From Elusimicrobia bacterium RIFCSPLOWO2_12_FULL_59_9 (GTDB lineage Bacteria > Elusimicrobiota > Elusimicrobia > O2-12-FULL-59-9): a DNA stretch of 19,559 nucleotides. The translations under genes and the position numbers were made by a program. The notes below the pieces were generated by a model. That model saw only the letters and a program-made list of their open reading frames with translations, had not been told where the DNA came from and did not search any database. Below, piece by piece: positions 1 through 8,851 of the stretch. Each line of letters starts with the position of its first letter. Positions within the stretch are counted from its first letter, which is position 1. The DNA lies in contig MGUX01000007.1 in NCBI GenBank assembly GCA_001800185.1, positions 1 to 19,559 of the forward strand, read 5' to 3'.

Positions 1-2501
1 ATCCTGTTTAAAGACTCCTCCAGGTTTTCCTCCATGGCGATGGCGTTGCCGTAGGCGACGATGACACGCTTGAGCTCAGGCAGGCCGCCGCCGGTGGCCT
101 CCAGATAGAGGGGCTGGACGTAAATCAGCGAGTTTTCTATCGGGATGACCAGCAGGCTTCCGCGGATGACCTGGGAGCCGCCCTGGTTCCACAGGGAGAG
201 CTGTTTGGAAATCTCCGCGTCCTGGTCTATACGGGACTCGATCTGTTCGGGACCGTACACCAGTTTCTGTTTGGGGAAATTGTACACCAAGAGCTTCCCG
301 TAATGCGGCGCGTCGCACCTGGCCGCCATCCAGGCGATCATGTTCTCCTTGCGGGCCGGCGTGAAGGGCACCATCAGGATGAACTCCTCCTGTTTGCCCA
401 CGGAGCCCAGCTTCATGATGGTGTAGTACGGCGCCATTTTCTGGACTTGATTGCTGAAAGACTTGTCGGGGATTTTCCAGAGGTCCTCCTTGTTGTAGAA
501 GACCTGGGGGTCGGTCATGTGATAGGTGGCGTAGATGTGGGCTTGGATGGAAAAGAGGTCCTGGGGATAGCGGATATGGCTCCTCAAATCCGGAGGCATC
601 TCGGAAATGTCGCGAAAGGCTTTTGGAAATATCTTTCTATAGGTCTGGATGATGGGGTCGTTTTCCTCGGTGATATAGAGGGAAATGTCGCCGTTGTAGG
701 CGTCCACGACCGCCTTGACCGAGTTCCGGACGTAATTTCCGATGCCCTCAATCCTCTCGGAAAAGGGGTAATATTCGGTCGCCGTGAAAGCGTCCACGAT
801 CCAGAAAAGCCTTCCCTCCCGGGAAACGGCCAGATACGGGTCCTGGTCGAAGCGCAGGTAAGGAGCGGCCTTGGAAAGCCTCTCCTGGATGGTTCGGTGA
901 TAGAGGATTCTGCTTTTCGGCGTGATGTCGCCGGACAGAAGGATTTTGATTTCTTTGAAGTTCAGGGCGAACAGGAGTTTCCTCAAAAAACCGTGGATCG
1001 GCACTCCGCCGCTTCCATGGTAGTTGGTGTAGATGTTTTCGTCTCCCGAGGGATAGTCGAACTCCTTGGACTCGGTGTTGACGATGACATAGCTTCCTCG
1101 GGCTTCCCCGTAGTAGATTTCGGGCCGGGAGACCGTGAGATTGGTGGAGGCTTGGGGAGGGATGTCCTTGATGAAGAATTCCGGCAGCCCCTCGGGCGAG
1201 ATGCGGTTGACGGGACCCAAAGTCAGGCCGTAGCCGTGGGTATAGGTGAGGTGTTCGTTGATCCAGATGCGGCTCGGAAGAGCGGCGGGGTTGAGTTCGC
1301 GGGGAGAGAGCATCACCTGGCGGTATTCCCCGTTGACTTGATAGCGGTCGTTGTCCACGTCTATAAAGTCATAATAGGTTCGGATTTCCTGGAGTTGGCT
1401 GAAGGTGGTCAGCAGGGGGGCGTGATCCCAGAGCCGGATGTTCTTGACGGTGAGCTCGTTGCGCCGCAGGATTTGGGGCGTCAAGTTTTCAGCCGGGTCG
1501 AACTCCAATTCTTGGACCCCCTCGATCCCATACGCCTTGCGAGTGTATTCGATGGCCCATCGAAGGTAGGGGGTTTCATTGACGATTTCGTTGGGGGCGA
1601 CGACAAAGCGCTGGATGAGGCCGCTGTAGAGTCCCGACAGAAGGCTTCCCGCCGCCAGAAGGGCGATGCCGGCCAGCGCGGGCTTGGCGTCGCGCAAGAG
1701 CGGGGCTGCCCACAGCAGGACGGCGGAAACGACGGCGATGAACCTTAACGCCTTGAGGGCGGGAAGGGTGGCCGTCAGGTCCGCATAGCCGGGGCCGGGA
1801 GCGATGGCCCTTTGGATGTTCGGAAGGCCCGCCATCTTAAGTTGAAAGTGAAGCGCGGCGAGAAGGCAAAGCGCGCCTCCGAGGAAGGCCAGGTGGTTTC
1901 TGGCCCACGGCGTGGCCCTCAGTCCGCCGGCCGTCACCAGAAGTTTGCCTTCCAAGACGTAAACAACGACGGCGGCTAGGCTCGACGCGAGCAAAACCGC
2001 CTGCAGGAATCCAACCACGAACCGGTAAAAGGGAAGTGAAAATACGTAAAAGCCGATGTCCTTGTTGAAGATGGGGTCCCGCTCCCCGAAAGGCGTCGCC
2101 GCGCGGAACTTGAGCAAAGTATCCCAATGCGAGGCGGCCCAGGAGCCGATGAGAAAGGCCGCGACCGCGCTGCCTATGAGCAGCACGGCAGGCGCCGCTT
2201 GCCGCAACGCCTCAAGATGGGGGATTTCGGCCTCTTCCTCGTCGTTAAAGATCAGGGCTCCGTGCTTGGCCCATTTCTGGGCCAAAAGCAGGCTGGCGAT
2301 TATCGCCGCCCAAGCGGCCGCGCCGCTTGCAATTCCCAAGCCCCATTGGGATATGAAAGTGACGCTGAATACGGATTCAAGGCCGATTTCTTTAAACCAT
2401 AGATAGTCGGCCGCCAGCCCAACGATTTTTCCGAAAAATACCAACCCGACGAATAGGGCAATATAAAGAGCAAATCCCAGCTTGTGTAATGAATTGGGCA
2501 T
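1..2501 (-). CDS. UPF0182 family membrane protein (partial, C-terminus off window)
   Basis: The minus strand is open from an ATG at 2501 to the left edge, about 833 codons with no stop. The start has a GGAGG Shine-Dalgarno at 2508-2512, 6 nt upstream. The N-terminal 300 or so residues hold several strongly hydrophobic helices (for example LYIALFVGLVFFGKIVGLAA near residue 10), as in the UPF0182/COG1615 family, which has about seven N-terminal membrane segments and a large extracytoplasmic domain. The early stretch DYLWFKEIGLESVF and the last visible stretch PELKRVIVAYGNAIAMEENL match the family's recognisable ends. Family members are usually about 900-1000 residues, so roughly 70-150 residues are missing at the edge. 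The function of the family is not established. The gene is divergent in style from the neighbouring island and looks like resident chromosome. The family call is firm from sequence character; the role is unknown. Confidence 0.9.
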   Translation of the reverse strand, partial: MPNSLHKLGFALYIALFVGLVFFGKIVGLAADYLWFKEIGLESVFSVTFISQWGLGIASGAAAWAAIIASLLLAQKWAKHGALIFNDEEEAEIPHLEALRQAAPAVLLIGSAVAAFLIGSWAASHWDTLLKFRAATPFGERDPIFNKDIGFYVFSLPFYRFVVGFLQAVLLASSLAAVVVYVLEGKLLVTAGGLRATPWARNHLAFLGGALCLLAALHFQLKMAGLPNIQRAIAPGPGYADLTATLPALKALRFIAVVSAVLLWAAPLLRDAKPALAGIALLAAGSLLSGLYSGLIQRFVVAPNEIVNETPYLRWAIEYTRKAYGIEGVQELEFDPAENLTPQILRRNELTVKNIRLWDHAPLLTTFSQLQEIRTYYDFIDVDNDRYQVNGEYRQVMLSPRELNPAALPSRIWINEHLTYTHGYGLTLGPVNRISPEGLPEFFIKDIPPQASTNLTVSRPEIYYGEARGSYVIVNTESKEFDYPSGDENIYTNYHGSGGVPIHGFLRKLLFALNFKEIKILLSGDITPKSRILYHRTIQERLSKAAPYLRFDQDPYLAVSREGRLFWIVDAFTATEYYPFSERIEGIGNYVRNSVKAVVDAYNGDISLYITEENDPIIQTYRKIFPKAFRDISEMPPDLRSHIRYPQDLFSIQAHIYATYHMTDPQVFYNKEDLWKIPDKSFSNQVQKMAPYYTIMKLGSVGKQEEFILMVPFTPARKENMIAWMAARCDAPHYGKLLVYNFPKQKLVYGPEQIESRIDQDAEISKQLSLWNQGGSQVIRGSLLVIPIENSLIYVQPLYLEATGGGLPELKRVIVAYGNAIAMEENLEESLNR

Positions 2502-2723
2502 ATAAATCCTCCAGGCTGCTTGCCGGACCCGAGAAGATAGCGACCTGCTTCCCGTTTGGCCTCCTTGAGCCTAATATATTTATCCCCGCCCGGCAAATAA
2601 GGCGGATTCGCCTACCGACGATTTCTCCCGTGGTCGAGGAACCTTGCAGAAGGTCAATACTCGCTCTGCATTCGATTCCATCACGGGGGGTTCATGGGGG
2701 GTAGGGTTCCACCGCCCCACTGC
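2502..2723. other. Intergenic region upstream of the UPF0182 gene
   Basis: No credible gene is seen here. On the minus strand a weak promoter-like pair, TTATTT and TATATT with 16 nt between them (about 2568-2595), precedes the UPF0182 start. It is too weak to call firmly. The part next to 2724 contains short G runs but no clear hairpin terminator. Confidence 0.4.
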
Positions 2724-2886
2724 TCAATTGTGCTTTGGATCGCGGAGAGCCGCGAGCATGTTCTCGTAACCGTCGATTCCGCCGCAATCTTCGGGCGGAC
2801 AGGCGTGGGCGCCGGCTAGGCATTCGGGTCTCTTGAACTCGGCCGCTTCCGGCGCGATGGATTTCACCTTGTGACCTCCCAATGGC
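2724..2886 (-). pseudogene. Decayed C-terminal fragment of a pRiA4b ORF-3-like gene
   Basis: Read on the minus strand, this stretch encodes a peptide that includes FKRPECLAGAHACPPEDCGG followed by IDGYENMLAALRDPKH and a TGA stop (2724-2726). It closely matches the intact protein at 4735-5352, which has FKGPKCLAGAGACPPEDCGG and IGGYEDLLAALRDPKH at the same place. The match starts at the SWGH motif, where one extra base breaks the frame; upstream of it no long open frame continues. It lacks the N-terminal two thirds and the acidic tail of the intact copy. It is most simply the remnant of a second, older copy left at the border when the island arrived or recombined. It is not expected to make a functional protein. 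Confidence 0.75.
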
Positions 2887-3036
2887 CGCCTTCATGGCCT
2901 GGATGCCCATCGCCCATCAATCGGTCGCCGGCGGCAGTTTTCAAGCAATTCTGAACAACGGACAAGTCCAGAAGGGCAGGCGAAATATGCCAAGGAGTAT
3001 AAGCATATTTTGTCCTGATGAACCCTTCCGTCAGGC

Positions 3037-3089
3037 AGTTATGCGACACCCTCATTTGCGACAAAAGTATGCGAGGTTGTCGCATTACT
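3037..3089. repeat. TGCGACA repeat cluster / inverted repeat at the operon end
   Basis: AGTTATGCGACA at 3037-3048 is the inverse of TGTCGCATTACT at 3078-3089, with 11 of 12 positions complementary. Between them lie a direct copy TTGCGACA (3056-3063) and ATGCGA (3069-3074), which forms its own perfect 6-bp hairpin with TCGCAT (3080-3085). TGCGA thus occurs three times in direct orientation, 13-15 nt apart, and once inverted. The right arm contains the stop codon of the Schlafen-type gene. No T tract follows, so this is not a classical rho-independent terminator. It could stabilise the transcript end, bind a protein, or mark an element boundary. Confidence 0.6.
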
Positions 3090-4731
3090 CGGCCTTGGGC
3101 CCCGCCACGTAATACCGCCCTCGCCGGTTCCCCTTGGCCACAAGCCAGCCCGGCTCCAGCAGGCCCTTAACTCGCCGCAAGGCAGCTTGCCGGTCGACTC
3201 CCCAGATGCGGCGGAGATCGTTGTTGACGAGGCGTCCTTTCTGCCCCAAGACCGCGGTCAGGCGCTCGAAATCTTCGGGGGGCGTTCCCAACTCTTCCTT
3301 GCCCAGCCGATACATCCGGCCTCCCTTCTTCTCAAGGCGGATCAAGCCCTTGCGTATCAACTCCTTGATGTCCCGCGAGGCAGTATAGATGTCGAGAGCC
3401 GCGAGCTTTTGGTATTGGGCGCTCGTGAACCGGCCCTCCTGCTGTCGCGCCATGGCAAGAAGACGCATCTGATTCTGGCCCAGCTTCTTATCCTTGAATC
3501 TGGCCAGCCAAGCCCGTGTCGCATCATCCCAGACCATGGTGTTTCGCAGCGAGACCGTGATGAAGCCGCGCGGTTCCTCAGCAAACTCGGGCTTGTGCAG
3601 GCCGTTGCCTTCCATGACCTCGAACATCCTGGGCACGCCCTCGCCTACTTCCCGCATCAGGCCCACGATGACCATGACGCGGACGATCAGCGGGTTGCGC
3701 GAGGCGTGGCCGCCTGCTCCCTTGCGCAGGATGTCTAGGGTGATCGGCGGAACCAGGCTTCCCGGAGAGACTACCTCCAGACGGTCATCGTAGTGGTGGA
3801 CTTCGACCGGGGTGCCGCGCAGGCCGTAGTCCCGGTGAGCGATGGCGTTCACTACGGCTTCCTGCCATGCGAACTGCGGGTATTCCGCGTTCTCTGCGAA
3901 GAAAAGGTCATGGAGCACCTGCCGCTGGCCGATGTGGGGCTTGATCTTCTCGACGACCTTCTCAGAGAGCTCGGCCAACGGCGCCGATATCCGCTCCCGC
4001 TGGACGATGTTGAGCTTCGCGCCATGTTCGCGCTGGGTGCCGCGGAAGCGGATGTACTCCACATAGGCCTTCTCATGCCAGCGTTCGGGGTCCTTGGCGA
4101 AGAGCAACAGGGCCGCGAAGCTCAACCGAACGTCGCCGTTCTGAGGCTCCGCCAGGCGCAGCTCAATCAGGGCTTGTTTAGCATCGATGCCGGGGCGGAA
4201 TTTTTCGGCGACCCGCTGAACGAGGTCCTCGCGCAGATCGGCCATACCCGCACTGGGGACGAAAGCGCGCTCGGTCAGGCTTTGCTTCTTAAGGGCTTTG
4301 GCATGGGCGATCCGGTCGGCGTCCATGGGCAGATTCTTGTCGTGGTCGCGGTAAAGGTACTTGCCGGCGGTCGTGCGATGGGTGACGAGGGATGGGCCGA
4401 TCTCGAAAAGGAAAACCTTCTTGCCGTCGCAGAGGAAGCTCTCCGCTTTCGCCGAAAGCGGAGGATCGATCCGAGTTGCTGGGATCTCCAGAAGCTTGGC
4501 CAACTGCTTGTCGTTGAAGGGTAGGCCGGAAGGCGTTCCGTCATCGTCGAGACCCACGACGAGCTCCCCGCCGTCCGCGTTGGCAAAGGCGACGAGGGTC
4601 TCGGCAACCTCGGCCGCGATCTTCTTCAGTGGGAGGGGCCTGGGCGTCCTGCCGCGCCTATTGAAGCAGGACTTGCGCTCTAGGAATTGCCCCTCCGGGC
4701 TGCTCTGACATCGTTCTGGTAATGCGTCCAT
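3085..4731 (-). CDS. Schlafen/AlbA_2-type putative ATP-binding, DNA-binding protein
   Basis: 548 residues. The N-terminal 130 or so residues carry an AlbA_2 (Schlafen-type) domain, with FLERKS near residue 17 and the core EVAETLVAFANADGGELVVG. A GHKL-like ATP-binding domain of the HATPase_c_4 type follows, with WQEAVVNAIAHRDY (E, N, H and D of the N box) and GLMREVGEGVPRMFEVM further on. The C-terminus holds winged-helix-like segments (FTSAQYQKLAALDIYTASRD and onward). Proteins of this build are often annotated as transcriptional regulators or defence-linked ATPases; Schlafen AlbA_2 domains in other proteins act on RNA or DNA. The start at 4731 is supported by AAGGA 8 nt upstream and by lying 3 nt after the stop of the pRiA4b-like gene, so the two are very likely co-transcribed. 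It is the last gene of the operon. Target and nuclease activity cannot be read from the sequence. Confidence 0.85.
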   Translation of the reverse strand: MDALPERCQSSPEGQFLERKSCFNRRGRTPRPLPLKKIAAEVAETLVAFANADGGELVVGLDDDGTPSGLPFNDKQLAKLLEIPATRIDPPLSAKAESFLCDGKKVFLFEIGPSLVTHRTTAGKYLYRDHDKNLPMDADRIAHAKALKKQSLTERAFVPSAGMADLREDLVQRVAEKFRPGIDAKQALIELRLAEPQNGDVRLSFAALLLFAKDPERWHEKAYVEYIRFRGTQREHGAKLNIVQRERISAPLAELSEKVVEKIKPHIGQRQVLHDLFFAENAEYPQFAWQEAVVNAIAHRDYGLRGTPVEVHHYDDRLEVVSPGSLVPPITLDILRKGAGGHASRNPLIVRVMVIVGLMREVGEGVPRMFEVMEGNGLHKPEFAEEPRGFITVSLRNTMVWDDATRAWLARFKDKKLGQNQMRLLAMARQQEGRFTSAQYQKLAALDIYTASRDIKELIRKGLIRLEKKGGRMYRLGKEELGTPPEDFERLTAVLGQKGRLVNNDLRRIWGVDRQAALRRVKGLLEPGWLVAKGNRRGRYYVAGPKAE

Positions 4732-4734
4732 CGC

Positions 4735-5352
4735 TTATGTCCTTTTTCTTCCAAGGGCCTTGTTGGCCTCGGCCAGATCGAAGGCCTCGGGGTCGAAGTC
4801 CTCCCCGGCACACTTGACCATCTCGTCGTGCTGCTCGTGCTTGGGATCGCGGAGGGCGGCGAGAAGGTCCTCGTAGCCCCCGATCCCGCCGCAGTCCTCC
4901 GGCGGGCAGGCTCCCGCGCCGGCCAAGCACTTAGGCCCCTTGAACTCGGCCGCCGCCTTCGTGACCGCCTCCACCCGGATCTCGTGGCCCCAACTGTCGC
5001 CCATGTCGTACTCGTAGAAGAATTTGGTCCCGGTTTTGGGAGCGATGTCCCGAAGGATGACTTTGCGCTCGTCCTCGACGTCGTCCCAATCCGGCGTTCG
5101 CGGGGCGTAGCGGGTCTTGCCCACATGGAACATGTGCAGATGGCTGTTGGTCCACCCCATGACACGCTGGATGACCCGATGAAACCCTGCCAAGCTCGTG
5201 TCTCCTGGGACGAGCACCCGCCGCCAGACCGGGGGCTTTAGGCCCATCAGCGTGATCTTGAGCCGGTAGACCGTGGCCTTGGCCTGGTCCAGCTCCTTCC
5301 TGATCTCGTTGGGGACCCATCCCTTGTTGAGGAATTGCCCGAAGTTTTTCAT
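4735..5352 (-). CDS. Plasmid pRiA4b ORF-3-like family protein
   Basis: 205 residues starting MKNFGQFLNKGWVPNEIRK. The family core is clear: VYRLKITLMGLKPPVWRRVL, HRVIQRVMGWTNSHLHMF, YEYDMGDSWGHEIRVE and the Cys-rich CLAGAGACPPEDCGG, which may bind a metal. Members of this family (PF07929) are common on plasmids and in mobile regions; their molecular role is not known. A longer frame reaches back to 5526, but that part would overlap the upstream res gene and has no family similarity. The ATG at 5352 lies 11 nt after the res stop with AGGGA just upstream, so it is preferred. A decayed partial duplicate lies at 2724-2886. The acidic tail (EDFDPEAFDLAEANKAL) is absent from that remnant. Confidence 0.85.
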   Translation of the reverse strand: MKNFGQFLNKGWVPNEIRKELDQAKATVYRLKITLMGLKPPVWRRVLVPGDTSLAGFHRVIQRVMGWTNSHLHMFHVGKTRYAPRTPDWDDVEDERKVILRDIAPKTGTKFFYEYDMGDSWGHEIRVEAVTKAAAEFKGPKCLAGAGACPPEDCGGIGGYEDLLAALRDPKHEQHDEMVKCAGEDFDPEAFDLAEANKALGRKRT

Positions 5353-5363
5353 GCCGGCGTTCC

Positions 5364-8300
5364 CTATTGACCTATGACGGAGACAAACTCCGCGATGACT
5401 TTGAATTCGTTTTCGGAGGCCGGCGACAGCTCTATGGGCTTGAAATCCGGATTCAGAGACTCCAAGACAATTTTCGTGTGCCGCCACAATTCGCCTTCCA
5501 CTTCTTCTTTCTCGCTTTGATAGCACTTGACGGTATAGCTGCCGCCCGTTTCAGGATCAGCGATACCGTAATGTTGCGCCAGGATGATCTTCCCTTGCCG
5601 GCTGCCTCCGAGGTAGGCCAGACGCAATAGCTCCCATCGGGTATCTTCGGTTCCATCGAATGCCCAACGACCCTGGCGATGAACATATCCTTGGTCAATC
5701 CGCGGCCAAGATCAACTTCGAGCCACCCGTCCTCTTGGACGTCGCGCCCGCTGCCAAATTTACCCGCCGCAGCCTCTAGGGAATGGACGGGAAGAAAACG
5801 GACAAATTGCAGGGATTTCTTAACATTTTCGACGATCCTTCGGGCGACATCGGAGAGAGCCAACTCGGGCGTCTGCTCAGGTTCTTCTATCCACCATTCT
5901 TCGGTGGAGTGCGTTACCTGCCGGTAATCGATCCCGAGACGCTTGAAATGGCGCTTGGCGCACCAAATTTTCCGCTTTTCATTAGGAAATTGGAGGACCT
6001 TCTCATCCTCTGCCCCCTTTGTTTCGCGGACCAATTCCAATTTCCGCCTGCCGTCCTCTTCTTCTCGAACGATGCCCCAATCGGGGACGTAATTGCCGAT
6101 AAAGCGGGGCATCCGCACCTTGAACTGCGGTGGGAACTTGAAAAATAAAACAATTTTATCATCTTCATTGAGCTGCCGTTCGACGAAATTCCGCTCAACA
6201 TCAGAGTCGATTTGAATTTGGTCGTAGAGCGATCTCTCGGAGCCGGGCACGAGCTCCTTCTGAGGATGGTGCCGTTCCCTTGGAAAATGTTCGTTCTTAT
6301 CCCCATCGCCACGACCGGCCAAATCATACACCACGTTGCGGGCGATATGATCGGCCAGGACCTCGCGGATGCTTGTGATGAATATCCCCGCGAATCCCTC
6401 CGGGTTTGAGAAGATTTCGCCTTTCCGTTCGGTGGACAAGGCCCCGAATATCTCCAGGATGGTCTTGCGCGTCAGAAACGTTTCGCGGCAGGCGCGGTCG
6501 ATCAGATTGAATACGGGGAATGCCTTTTTGGATTCGATGATGGTACGCTCGTCCAAGCGCTGGCCGGATTCCGTGTCGAAACCAATCGGCTCTTGCTTGG
6601 TCACTTCTTTCCCATTGCCAAAAATGACTTTGGGATTCTTCGGGTCGCATACCACCTCGGTGATTTTGAAGCCGCGCAGCCGTTCGTCGTTCAGTTTTTT
6701 GGCGAGTTCGTCTCCAAGCAGGTATTCGTTCTTTGCGTTTGTCAAGTTGTCGAGCGTGTCGCTGATCGTGAGCGATAGCTGCGCTTTGCCCACGGAAACG
6801 CGCTCCAGGCGAATTTCAACATGCGTGATGACGTACTTGCCCTTGCGTACCAATATTCTCGGCGGCGGGATGCGCTCGCGGCTCATTCTGGCTACGACAT
6901 CGTTGATGAGTTTGGGAACATCCAGAGCCAATTCATACGTCGTCTTTTGATTGATTCGCTTCCAGAAATGGTCGAAGTTGGCGCTCTTAAAAAGGGCTTC
7001 GTTCCTTCGCGCCGGCTGCCGCTTGGCGTCGGAGGGTTTTTGCGGAGAGACTTCGCCGGCTTCCGCGTATTCCGTTTGAAGGCCCCGGCAGAATTCATCG
7101 TAGCTTTCGTTGGCCACCACGGTCAGGACATTGACGTCCGGGTCCGTGACGCGTTCGCCGCTTTGATTGACGCACAACCGCATGCCGCGCCCAATGGATT
7201 GTCTTTTCTCCCGGTCGGAGCCGGACTCCCTCAAGGTGCAGATCTGGAAGACATTGGGGTTGTCCCAACCCTCTCGGAGCGCCGAGTGCGCAAAAATGAA
7301 GGAGACCGGCTCATCAAGCGAAAGAAGCTGCTCCTTCTTGGTCATGATGAGATCAAAGGCCCTCTTGGCGGCCTCCCGCTGCTCGGCGTTGCGGCCCTGT
7401 TCCTCAATGTCAATCGCCTCTTCGCCGTCCTTGGTCGTCTTTTTGGCGAAATAGGCTTCCCGAACAGCCTCCGCCGACAACTTCCGCAGGTGGGAACAGC
7501 GGGACTTGTATTTCTCGAATGCTTCGTCAAAGAGCCGCTTGGCGACCCCTTCTTTCTCAGTGTAATGCGCCACCCGATCGACGAAGAAGAGCGAGAGGAC
7601 CTTGATTCCGGCGGCGAGCAACTGTTCCTGACGCTCGACATGCCGGCGCACGGTCTCCTCGATTTGAACCTTCCAAATCTCTTCCCTCGACGCGGTCAGC
7701 TTTCCCGTCCCGCTCAGGGAGCTGCTGAGGCCGTTTGTGAAGACAACCTTTTCCTCCTTGCGATTGATTTCGTCTATCAGGAAGCCCTTGTAATGCGGGT
7801 TGCCGGTCTTCTTCTCGAGATCCGCGCCCTTGTGGAGCCGGAATTCTTTTTGAACAAATTGCCCGCGGACATTGGCGAGCAAGGAAAAGTCCGCGCTCAA
7901 ATCGCGGCGGATCGCGTGGAGAATGATGAGCTGGTCGGCGTTGGGGTTGAATTCCTCGGTAACGCCGCAAACCTCGATCCGCTTGACGAGATTCTTCTTG
8001 AAGGCCGCGACGGGGGTCAGGCGATGGAGAAGATTGTCGAATTTGATCTTCGTCTCGCCGTTCTCCTGGACCCTGTATCCCGGCGTGGCACTGTACTTGA
8101 TCGCCAACAGCGGATGCAGCGTCCGCAGCGCTTGCAGAGAAAGGTCGGAAGCGTAGTTCTGCGATTCATCCAGAATCAGGATCGGCCTGGTTTCCTGGAC
8201 GTACTGGCAGGGGATTCGCTCGCCGGGGAGTTTCTCAGTCCGTTTGTAAATGTTGTTGCCGGCCTTGTTGAAGGCCTGCATGGTCATCACGATGACTTCC

Positions 8301-8848
8301 AAAAACTGCGACGTGGCGAAATCCCGGAGCTTGCTGATCTCGGAGCTGTCGTAGTCGATGACGCGCAGGATCTCGTTGCTGTAGAGGCCTTGAAAGTGCT
8401 CCCGCGTCATCTCGATGGATTTGAGGACTCCCTTGTAGATGGCGACGCTCGGGACGACGATGATGAATTTCCGGAAGCCGTAGATCTGCTTGAGCTCATG
8501 GATCGTGCGGAGATAGGTGTAGGTCTTGCCGGTTCCAGTCTCCATCTCGACCGTGAAGACGGGATAGCGCCAGCCTTCGTCTCCCACGCCCTCGAGCACC
8601 AGCCCGTCGTCGAAATCCAGGGATGCGGCCTCGGGCAGCCCGCCGGCGGCCTGAATGCGCCGCAGGTTCATCGCGAGGAGCTCCTCATCTATCTGCTCGT
8701 CGGCCGGCAGGTTGGGGATTACCTCGTCGGATAAAATAAACTGGGAATGACCGCGAGGGAGCTTGTCCAAAAGCCCGATCACGCCGTTGACGGCGGCGAT
8801 TTGATGTTCCTGGTTGTGGTCGAAGCGGAGCTTGATCGGGTCTTTCAT
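5364..8848 (-). pseudogene. Type III restriction Res subunit with C-terminal S24 (LexA-like) domain, frameshifted
   Basis: The first frame runs from ATG 8848 to a stop at 5453 (1131 residues), but its real C-terminus continues in another frame to the TAG at 5364-5366; joined, it would be about 1161 residues. It shows Walker A TGTGKT (104-109), DESQ (227-230), SAT (253-255), the motif VI stretch QSIGRGMRL and a PD...ETK nuclease site (PD 922-923, ETK 942-944), as in type III Res subunits, which translocate on DNA and cut it together with Mod. After the nuclease comes an S24 peptidase-like domain: AAAG (Gly1029), GHSMEP (Ser1064) and, in the second frame, SYTVK (Lys codon 5526-5528). The break lies at 5616-5617, between GSYCVW and YLGGSRQGK, where one base appears to be missing. 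It starts 3 nt after the mod stop, suggesting translational coupling. The broken product would still hold helicase and nuclease but a scrambled tail. A sequencing error is possible. Confidence 0.85.
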
Positions 8849-8851
8849 GGT

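Noticed and set aside
303..1748. Long plus-strand open frame of 481 codons
   Set aside because: It lies opposite the UPF0182 gene, has no ribosome site or recognisable domain, and is rich in residues expected from antisense reading of GC-rich codons.
2864..3112. Small open frames on both strands between the pRiA4b remnant and the Schlafen-type gene
   Set aside because: No ribosome sites; they run through the remnant and the TGCGACA repeats and show no family similarity.
5353..5526. N-terminal extension of the pRiA4b-like protein to an ATG at 5526
   Set aside because: It would overlap the C-terminal S24 coding sequence of res by more than 150 bp and shows no family similarity; ATG 5352 fits better.
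6821..8734. 637-codon plus-strand open frame
   Set aside because: It is antisense to the res gene, whose helicase motifs are continuous on the minus strand; the composition is that of a mirror frame.
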